Below, piece by piece: positions 60,101 through 64,000 of a stretch of DNA of 64,000 nucleotides. Position numbers and translations under genes: made by a program. A model generated the notes under the pieces. That model was not told the origin of the DNA. It saw only the letters and a list, made by a program, of their open reading frames with translations, and made no database searches. Source of the stretch: Phoronis australis (lineage: Eukaryota; Phoronida; Phoronidae). Numbering within the stretch: position 1 is the first letter of the stretch; each line of letters starts with the position of its first letter. The stretch is taken from assembly GCA_002633005.1 (NCBI GenBank), contig NMRA01000029.1, positions 31,294-95,293 of the forward strand, written 5' to 3'.

Positions 60101-62291
60101 TGCTCACTGAGATCAGGCTCTCTGAGTTGGCTATAGTCGCAGCATATCATTTTAACCCCCGAGCAGGGTCTCAAGGATTAACAAACCCAAACTCACTTCT
60201 CATCTGCATGAGGAACCAGATGTGACCAATTTTTTGTCGTAAGTAGGTCAAATCAATATTGTACTTCTGTGATCGAAAGCGGAATTATACTAACTGTTGT
60301 TTTCTACCAATCACCCGTTATCTTATTAGGTTAAACGATTCAGCTGTAATTTGTTTAAATTTTCAAGAGAACGATCCAAGAGCTGAACAAATCTACGAAT
60401 ATGAACAACTCCTGCAATGAACAAAAGAGGAAACAAGCAGTACAGTTCATAAATATATATTTTGTTGAACGCCCAATGACAATCATGTTTAGAGACTGGC
60501 TCCAAATGGCTGACGTAAGATCCGATTTGGTGTGTTGCTAGACATTCTACAGTTACATCCCAAGTTTCAGAGAACTTTTGCCTTATTGTCGCCTGTTCAA
60601 CAAAAATACTATTTTTGTGAACTGTACATAAGCATTGAGAAGAAAAGGTTAAATTTTCACCAACTGAAAATTACCTCAGATTGAACTAAGCTGAGAGTAC
60701 GAGCCAGTAATCAGTTTTCCAGAGTGTGATACATGAATTGAATACCATGCAACAATACAAACGTTAGGATTATGGTCACCATCAAGTTTAATGAGAAATG
60801 ACAATCTAATACCAAAGGAAACTAACACGAGTTGTAGTTAGACAATAGAGATCTAGCATAGGTGTTCATTGTATGTCAGGGCTCGATTTCAAATCCTACA
60901 GGTTGCCAATGTGACCATAGACTCTAGTTGCCAACCTGATAAAAACTCAAAAATTGCCATAGCTGGGCACTCACCCAAATTACTGCAGGAAGCAAACAGG
61001 TGAAAATCTGCCTCATATGGTGAGCCTGTGCACAGGATACTCCCAGGCCCCCGAGAGGTCAGCGCCGAGCATGCGAGACACTCCTAACTGTCTGTTCCAG
61101 AAAAAAAACACTGGCCGGACAATCTTGGCTACATTGCAAGACATTTCCTGAATTTGTTGGTTTTTCACTGAACAAGACTGTCTGGTGACCTGGGAATTTC
61201 GTCAGGTCGCATTTGGCCAGTTTGACATTTATGTTGATCATCGAGCCCTGGCTGTATATGCTCAGTTGGATGCAGGTCTACACATACACTAATTCAACAA
61301 ACGTGCAGTCTTACCAGTATCATTGCTAGACTACTGAGCAAAATGTTCAATGATCAGTATAAATGATATATAATAAACTTCATTTACTTTTGGAATGAGT
61401 ACCTTTAAATACCAAAATCATATCATTGGTGATGTTTTAAAATTGCCCAAAGCAATCAGGCAATTGATGCAGCCAGAATCACTTACAATTTTTAGCTTCT
61501 TATCCAAAAGGTGCTGCTGTCGGCTCATAAAGTCTGACCCTAATTTTGCAACTATTCTTGTGCTTGTAGCGCACACTTGTGGCTGAAAGGTGAAACATTT
61601 ACCCCTATTATAAATTTGTACCCTTATTATAAATGTGTACAATAATTATAAAATTCTTTGCTCGATGTTTTGTTAACACTTTTATAGGTAAAAGTCGAAT
61701 AGATGACCTCCAAAATGGCCATCGGGAATCATGCAGATTTACTGGTCGTTATTCAGTGAAAACTGGTTCTCGGCAGCCATTTGGACGAGGGGCTCTATCT
61801 ATTCAACTTCTACCCTTTTATATCATGACGTGCTTGCCACTGTATTTATAATATTTCTCTGAACTGAATGATGCAAGATGGAATAAATGAGACGTATGAA
61901 TGACTCTACCACTACTGGGTTTAGGTTGAATGAGTTTTGATGATTCAGGGAAATTCATTACCTGTGTCCTTACATTTCCAAGTTCCAGATTATCAGTTGA
62001 CGTTCGACTGTGAGGATTTGTGTGCATTCCTTCAACTTCATTGGCTTGTACTTTAAAACCCACTTCAGCAGACCTGTTTCTGGTTTTTCGAGGAATCGGA
62101 ATTTGCTCAAGCCGCTTGTACCTTGACTGGAAGGGTTCGACCTGAGCAGTGTCAAGGAAATAATCTGGAACACTTGTCAATTTCACCCGGTTAACTCTGC
62201 GATTTCGAACAGCTGCTAATTTTCGGCTGGTAGCGCTGATTTTCGGTGAGAACGTTAACTCAGAATTCCATAGGGGACTTTTCTTCCCCAT
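41599..62291 (-). CDS. TTLL3-like: Tubulin monoglycylase, TTLL3/TTLL8 family, 20-exon gene model
   Basis: Ligates the first glycine to glutamate side chains of tubulin tails; known family members act on ciliary and flagellar axonemes. I joined 20 exons on the minus strand: every junction has an acceptor AG and a GT donor (one GC), all phases agree, and the total of 3192 nt encodes 1063 residues plus stop. Family signatures seen: IFTIHGPY (about residues 343-350), RQRGWVEK (358-365), IWSLRRD (437-443), [12 protein letters not shown] (457-468), [14 protein letters not shown] (680-693, ATP-binding Lys684), FVVQKYIERPLL (about 718-729), KFDIRQW (734-740) and [24 protein letters not shown] in two pieces (853-876, Mg/ATP-binding Glu869 and Asn871). 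The N-terminal 340 residues are basic, serine-rich and poorly conserved; the C-terminal tail is Lys/Pro-rich. The core matches initiating glycylases rather than glutamylases. TTLL3 and TTLL8 orthology cannot be separated here. Both ends are less certain than the core. Confidence 0.93.
42551..42698 (-). CDS. TTLL3-like: TTLL3-like exon 19, YGADF and EIN catalytic motifs
   Basis: A 148-bp exon. Acceptor ACTTTGCAG, donor TCAAAG|GTGATT. It encodes [17 protein letters not shown] and [10 protein letters not shown]; the Glu and Asn of EIN coordinate Mg-[12 protein letters not shown] follows, typical of TTLL3/8. Confidence 0.97.
43888..43993 (-). CDS. TTLL3-like: TTLL3-like exon 18
   Basis: A 106-bp exon. 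Acceptor CCAATAG, donor AGAAAG|GTATGG. It encodes [17 protein letters not shown] and the following helix [13 protein letters not shown], matching the family IIPGMKxAI region. Confidence 0.95.
44202..44318 (-). CDS. TTLL3-like: TTLL3-like exon 17, GC donor
   Basis: A 117-bp exon. Acceptor TATTTCCAG. The donor is CTCAG|GCAAGT, a GC-type 5' splice site. It encodes [15 protein letters not shown] and [24 protein letters not shown] and MWSS are family hallmarks. Confidence 0.93.
45036..45180 (-). CDS. TTLL3-like: TTLL3-like exon 16, KFDIRQW
   Basis: A 145-bp exon. Acceptor CTGTTTTCAG, donor GACGA|GTGAGT. It encodes [20 protein letters not shown] and [23 protein letters not shown] is the catalytic-core strand shared by all TTLLs. 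Confidence 0.97.
46047..46142 (-). CDS. TTLL3-like: TTLL3-like exon 15
   Basis: A 96-bp exon. Acceptor GTTTCAG, donor ATATAG|GTAGGT. It encodes [15 protein letters not shown] and KFVVQKYI; the QKYIE strand binds adenine in TTL enzymes. Confidence 0.95.
46842..46950. repeat. Long hairpin H2, in TTLL3-like intron 14
   Basis: Core GAGAACCAGTTT ... AAACTGGTTCTC (46872-46917) as in H1. The outer arms (GTAGTCACTGACAGAGG on the left, inverse of CCCTGTATAAGTGACTATTAC-like sequence on the right) pair imperfectly with each other but not with H1 arms. Confidence 0.85.
47021..47169 (-). CDS. TTLL3-like: TTLL3-like exon 14, ATP-binding [11 protein letters not shown]
   Basis: A 149-bp exon. Acceptor CTCACCCAG, donor GTCGAG|GTATGG. 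It contains [15 protein letters not shown], the nucleotide-binding lysine strand and glycine-rich loop diagnostic of TTLL3/8. It lies 71 bp from the 46.9 kb hairpin. Confidence 0.97.
48086..48147 (-). CDS. TTLL3-like: TTLL3-like exon 13
   Basis: A 62-bp exon encoding [20 protein letters not shown]. Acceptor TTGTTTCAG, donor GTGCA|GTAAGT. The EEEW..FL..YY pattern aligns with the family segment before the ATP-binding strand. Confidence 0.92.
48689..48843 (-). CDS. TTLL3-like: TTLL3-like exon 12
   Basis: A 155-bp exon. Acceptor AAATTTCAG, donor ATAGAG|GTAATC. It has a strongly basic patch ([11 protein letters not shown]) followed by an amphipathic helix, [20 protein letters not shown]. Confidence 0.9.
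48984..49378 (+). mobile_element. Interspersed repeat R1, copy 2 (in TTLL3-like intron 11)
   Basis: Second copy of the element at 16694-17102. Terminal words are TCACAGTGCTATGAAAGG on the left and GGTGGCGCTGTGA on the right. It is antisense to the host gene. The plus-strand ORF at 49263-49670 starts inside it and has no recognisable product. Confidence 0.75.
49801..49992 (-). CDS. TTLL3-like: TTLL3-like exon 11
   Basis: A 192-bp exon. Acceptor ATATTGCAG, donor GCATTG|GTAGGT. It starts [15 protein letters not shown], matching the family's FIxDFRxTAxxxxLK segment, and then runs into a variable Glu/Thr/Pro linker. Confidence 0.93.
51263..51377 (-). CDS. TTLL3-like: TTLL3-like exon 10
   Basis: A 115-bp exon. 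Acceptor GACCTCTAG, donor TTATTG|GTGAGT. It encodes [15 protein letters not shown] and [14 protein letters not shown], both typical of glycylase TTLLs (FFPRCYRL). Confidence 0.95.
52053..52337 (-). repeat. Tandem array of a 26-bp unit carrying the exon 9 splice donor (11 copies)
   Basis: Unit starts are at 52053 and every 26 bp up to 52287, then 52312 (one 25-bp step). On the minus strand each unit reads like CTACAAAG|GTAAGTTTAAAC. The unit nearest the exon holds the real donor. Nine of eleven keep GT at the donor position; the units starting at 52079 (TT) and 52209 (AT) do not. Confidence 0.9.
52320..52448 (-). CDS. TTLL3-like: TTLL3-like exon 9, FIWSLRRD and SFTTK motifs
   Basis: A 129-bp exon, phase 0 at both ends. 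The acceptor is a long T tract plus CAG; the donor is ACAAAG|GTAAGT. It encodes [18 protein letters not shown] and [17 protein letters not shown], highly conserved in TTLL3/8. Its last bases and donor are the founder unit of the tandem array that follows in the intron. Confidence 0.95.
53118..53185 (-). CDS. TTLL3-like: TTLL3-like exon 8
   Basis: A 68-bp exon encoding [20 protein letters not shown], then IM. Acceptor GGATTTCAG, donor ATG|GTGCGT. It links the acidic insert to the RRD segment. Confidence 0.9.
53719..53766 (-). repeat. GAT/GAC trinucleotide run coding aspartates
   Basis: A coding microsatellite at the 3' end of exon 7, mostly GAT with a few GAC codons and one GGC, which reaches the splice donor itself. 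Confidence 0.9.
53719..53908 (-). CDS. TTLL3-like: TTLL3-like exon 7, IHGPY motif and aspartate run
   Basis: A 190-bp exon that opens the TTL domain ([27 protein letters not shown]). It then carries a lysine cluster (KKKKRH) and an acidic run of 11 Asp, one Gly and 4 Asp. The donor GACG|GTAAAT lies inside the run and the split codon completes another Asp. The acidic loop sits where family members have a variable insert. Confidence 0.92.
54380..54393. repeat. Poly-C tract (14 C)
   Basis: Uninterrupted C run in TTLL3-like intron 6, about 50 bp downstream (in gene direction) of the exon 6 donor. Confidence 0.95.
54443..54603 (-). CDS. TTLL3-like: TTLL3-like exon 6, start of conserved region
   Basis: A 161-bp exon. 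Acceptor CTCCCCTCAG, donor ATCAAG|GTGAGC. It ends in a charged helix, [16 protein letters not shown], directly before the conserved IFTIHGPY segment, as in TTLL3/8 proteins. Confidence 0.88.
55121..55252 (-). CDS. TTLL3-like: TTLL3-like exon 5
   Basis: A 132-bp exon. Acceptor TTTGTTAG, donor TCAAAG|GTAGGT. It encodes a basic, polar linker ([19 protein letters not shown]). The phase matches exons 4 and 6. Confidence 0.8.
55555..55765 (-). CDS. TTLL3-like: TTLL3-like exon 4
   Basis: A 211-bp exon. Acceptor GTTGCCCTAG, donor GGAGG|GTAATA, ending in phase 1. It encodes a Ser/Pro/acidic linker starting [17 protein letters not shown] and is predicted to be disordered. Confidence 0.8.
56119..57611. 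mobile_element. Tc1/mariner-pogo-like DNA transposon with TA duplication
   Basis: CCGTATTCGCCCTAATAAGC at the left and the inverse CCGTATTCACCCTACTAAGC at the right, each bounded by TA, enclose about 1.5 kb inside TTLL3-like intron 3. The ends carry subrepeats of ATAAGCGCCC. TA target sites and such ends fit pogo/Tigger-type elements. Confidence 0.75.
56201..56758 (+). CDS. 185-codon ORF inside the 56.1 kb transposon, unrecognised
   Basis: An open frame of 558 bp on the strand opposite the host gene, starting 82 bp inside the left end. Cysteine-containing N-terminus ([10 protein letters not shown]), a middle with [19 protein letters not shown], and a basic C-terminus ([14 protein letters not shown]). 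I do not recognise a transposase DDE domain or a CENP-B type HTH. It may be cargo or a chance frame. Confidence 0.35.
   Translation: MVCKKCLNYSSKILLTSNVFNLSIRSDSCENITVRRICRPRALLPCRYSALTIHFKLPPCFKQNTSFADLARDVSCYGLDFQNRRSVLVKGIVLYLSRIDLLRQQESKFLCTRENREWNTNKNLTFAQLKACGQEARTTFKYLSLKISLWELSIHETGRIASARNKYWHLFQKVSNRIKNILRYF
58618..58704 (-). CDS. TTLL3-like: TTLL3-like exon 3
   Basis: An 87-bp exon, phase 0 at both ends. Acceptor TGATTTCAG, donor TTAGAG|GTATTG. It encodes [19 protein letters not shown] and following residues. It begins with ATG, so a shorter isoform starting here is possible. Confidence 0.75.
60877..61250. mobile_element. hAT-like MITE with CAGGGCTCGAT ends
   Basis: CAGGGCTCGAT at 60877 and its inverse ATCGAGCCCTG at the right end (61240-61250) bound 374 bp in TTLL3-like intron 2. 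These 11-bp ends are typical of widespread hAT-type non-autonomous elements. The 8-bp duplication is no longer clear (TGTAT occurs near both flanks). Confidence 0.7.
61487..61582 (-). CDS. TTLL3-like: TTLL3-like exon 2
   Basis: A 96-bp, 32-codon exon, phase 0 at both ends. Acceptor CCTTTCAG, donor ATT|GTAAGTG. It encodes [15 protein letters not shown] followed by a charged helix-like stretch ([14 protein letters not shown]). Assigned on splice signals and phase only, since this region is not conserved in the family. Confidence 0.7.
61682..61822. repeat. Long hairpin H3, in TTLL3-like intron 1
   Basis: The right part keeps TTATTCAGTGAAAACTGGTT from the shared core; the left core half is decayed. 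Outer arms of about 60 bp pair imperfectly (GGTAAAAGTCGAATAGAT with the inverse of ATCTATTCAACTTCTACC, 16 of 18) and differ from H1 and H2 arms. It fills over a third of the 379-bp intron. Confidence 0.75.
61962..62291 (-). CDS. TTLL3-like: TTLL3-like exon 1 (110 codons, start ATG)
   Basis: The ATG at 62291 is preceded in the same frame by a TGA four codons upstream, so it is the first possible start if this exon is not spliced to an upstream coding exon. It encodes a basic, Arg/Lys-rich segment beginning [14 protein letters not shown]. The donor is ACACAG|GTAATG, phase 0. A YY1-like motif lies about 115 bp upstream. Confidence 0.75.
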
Positions 62292-62406
62292 TTGTTCTCA
62301 TGAATGAACTAAAGATTAGCATTTCGAAAGTCAAAACTCATGATTTTCTGAGTTATGGAAGAGTCGTTCAAATATACCTCAAAAAAGTACAACGGTATCT
62401 AAGGAT

Positions 62407-62419
62407 GACGCCATCTTGG
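62407..62419 (-). promoter_or_regulatory. YY1-like motif upstream of TTLL3-like exon 1
   Basis: CCAAGATGGCGTC on the minus strand matches the YY1 consensus (AAnATGGCG) about 115 bp upstream of the ATG at 62291. In animals such sites often lie near transcription starts, so this may mark the gene's start. Confidence 0.35.
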
Positions 62420-62609
62420 ACATTTGTTTGTGTTCCGCTGGTAAACCCTCAAAGCCATTTCATTATCTAAAGAAAACAAATTTTTATGGCAATGGTGGTG
62501 CACAAGTTTTAATTAAATTAAATAACAAAATAAATTTGATGCAATTTAAACCTTATAAATGTGAATGTTAGGAAGTGAGCTAAAAATAGTGCATCTTGGA
62601 ATCACTCAC

Positions 62610-62680
62610 CCTCGGTAATCATCGTGAAAAAGCGGCAACTTCTTTGAATTCTCCACCAGATGTCTCTTCTGCTTCTCCAT
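62610..62680 (-). CDS. Candidate alternative first coding exon
   Basis: An ATG in good context (CGGGATGG) at 62680 opens 23 codons starting MEKQKRHLVENSKKL and ends at CGAGG|GTGAGT, phase 2. Two AGs inside exon 1 (for example AAATCAG|C, giving an exon edge at 62235) would join it in frame with the TTLL3-like frame and replace residues 1-18. The acceptor pyrimidine tracts there are weak. An overlapping ATG 9 bp upstream in another frame also exists, so this may instead be a leader with a short upstream ORF. Confidence 0.4.
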
Positions 62681-62699
62681 CCCGCCATGACTCGCAAGG

Positions 62700-63500
62700 G
62701 AGGTTCACTCAATGATGCAAAAATAGCTCATTGGGCTCATGCACATGCCAAGAAGCGAGATTACCCTCACTGTACCTCCGTCCAAGCCCATGTAAGGTTA
62801 TGCAGGACCTTACTAATAAGTACGTGCATTTAACCTAGGAACCAGTAGGAGATGGTTCTTAGATTTAGTCAAAAAGCTATAAAACCTCAAAGTCAACTCA
62901 GTGAAAGTCACTTCAGTGTCACGTTAACGGTCTCTGCCTATATCTCGGATTTTCGAGTGTCAGAATTTGGTTACGACGACGCCCGCCGGTGAAATTTAGT
63001 ACTAAAACGTAAAGGGAAAGTCATAGCAAAACGACTCAGTGCAGCAATAATATGACTAATTATCGTTTATTATAAATATCAAGGATTAAACCTCTCTTAA
63101 ACACTGTTACACTAGTTTTCTCGGCATGCAACTAGTAAATTTTTGATTAATCATGCATCATCAGTAAAAGTCGACTTCAGTTCAGTTGATAAACCGCGGC
63201 CTTGTCGGGGAACACAAGTGACGCGCTAGGGACCGTCTCGGAGGTCGGGTGATGATTGTAGTGTTGGTGAATGAAAATGTATACCAGGTAATCATTCAAC
63301 GAAATTGCTAATACGGTAGAATTCAAATTAATCAGACGGTTATTTCTTGCGGTAAAAAATTGAGAAAATAATGTTGCAAAATTTTTCCCTCGGTGAATTT
63401 CCAACGGACTAGGTTTCTTTTGGTTTCACCATCATGATTTCTACGAAGGAAAATATGATTTTATAAGCATAAGCAGCGATATCGGCAAAATCAAACTTTA
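62700..63500. other. Upstream region of the TTLL3-like gene
   Basis: No coding frame with recognisable content. Probably promoter-side DNA of the minus-strand gene. No X-box was seen here. Confidence 0.4.
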
Positions 63501-63512
63501 TGTTGAGTGATT

Positions 63513-64000
63513 CTAGTCGTGTCCCGGCTATCTCAGTGTGAAAAGTCCCCAGACGGCAGTTCACGCGGTCAAGTCGAGTCGGCCTGGGAGGTCTGCGCTG
63601 ACTGAGGTCGAGCGGCATCCCCCTGCAGGTCTGCTTGTCCCTGCGTATGTGCGAAATTTTCAAAGTCTCAGAGAAATGTGTCGAATATTGGCCATTTGTG
63701 TCGCTTTCAGAAACGTTGCGTTGAAAACTGAGAAATCGATGTGTCGTTTATTGCGGCCATTTGTGTCACTTTCTCGAAAGGTGCCTTGAAAACTGAACGT
63801 AAAAGCCAGAGCAAACATAGCGGGGTCGAGCGGCGAGCCGGGATACAATCCCGGCCCTAGTCGTGTCTCGGCTAGGTCTAAACGGGCCCCAGACGGCGGT
63901 CCACGCGGTCAACTGAAGTCCTGGCGGCCTTCGGGGTCTGCGTTGGCCGAGACGCGGAGCGTTGCAGCCCCCTGCAGGTCTGCCCCAGGGCCGTCGCGGC
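63513..64000. repeat. GC-rich direct-repeat block at the right edge
   Basis: CTAGTCGTGTCCCGGCTA (63513) recurs as CTAGTCGTGTCTCGGCTA (63857). CCCAGACGGCGGTCCACGCGGTCAA-like and CCCCCTGCAGGTCTG blocks follow in both copies, a spacing of about 344 bp. Between them GGCCATTTGTGTCGCTTTC and GGCCATTTGTGTCACTTTC form a shorter repeat of about 65 bp. The array leaves the window. Confidence 0.8.

Overview
The window looks like nuclear DNA from an invertebrate animal. It is AT-rich, its coding is cut into short exons with GT-AG (once GC-AG) introns, and the rest is dense with small non-autonomous DNA transposons, decayed retrotransposons and minisatellites. There is no operon structure, no ribosome binding sites and no CRISPR array. 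The species cannot be fixed from the sequence; a deuterostome or lophotrochozoan invertebrate would fit.

The one gene that can be fully assembled is on the minus strand from 62291 down to 41599. It is a tubulin (mono)glycylase of the TTLL3/TTLL8 family. I join twenty exons whose phases all match and whose summed length (3192 nt) is a whole number of codons, giving 1063 residues. The ATP-grasp/TTL core is intact. Three points about this gene stand out: a GC-AG intron, an exon that ends in a long aspartate run, and an intron that opens with eleven tandem copies of its own 5' splice site. One of those copies would add 17 codons in frame. Alternative first (62610-62680) and last (31946-32403) coding exons are possible.

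The left third (1-31 kb) is accessory DNA. It holds the integrase end of a Ty3/gypsy element at the left edge, a decayed LINE (about 6.6-8.9 kb), one unrecognised serine-rich coding exon on the plus strand (9.4-10.3 kb), broken gene pieces at 14.1-14.7 kb (a THAP domain and an acidic protein) and 17.4 kb, two foldback elements built from short repeats (20.1-21.4 kb and 22.1-22.7 kb), a LINE 3' end (27.1 kb) and several MITEs. One MITE, only 88 bp long, has perfect 20-bp terminal inverted repeats and a 10-bp target duplication. From 32.5 to 33.5 kb there is a 419-bp tandem repeat carrying nuclear-receptor DR1 sites.

The most unusual non-coding signal is a set of three long hairpins (35.2, 46.9 and 61.7 kb). 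Two share a 46-bp core closely and the third shares a decayed version of it. Outside the core, each copy has its own arms, complementary within the copy but unrelated between copies. A normal transposon insertion does not explain this; it suggests a palindrome that copies its flank in inverted orientation.

The right edge (63.5-64.0 kb) is a GC-rich block of direct repeats that runs out of the window.
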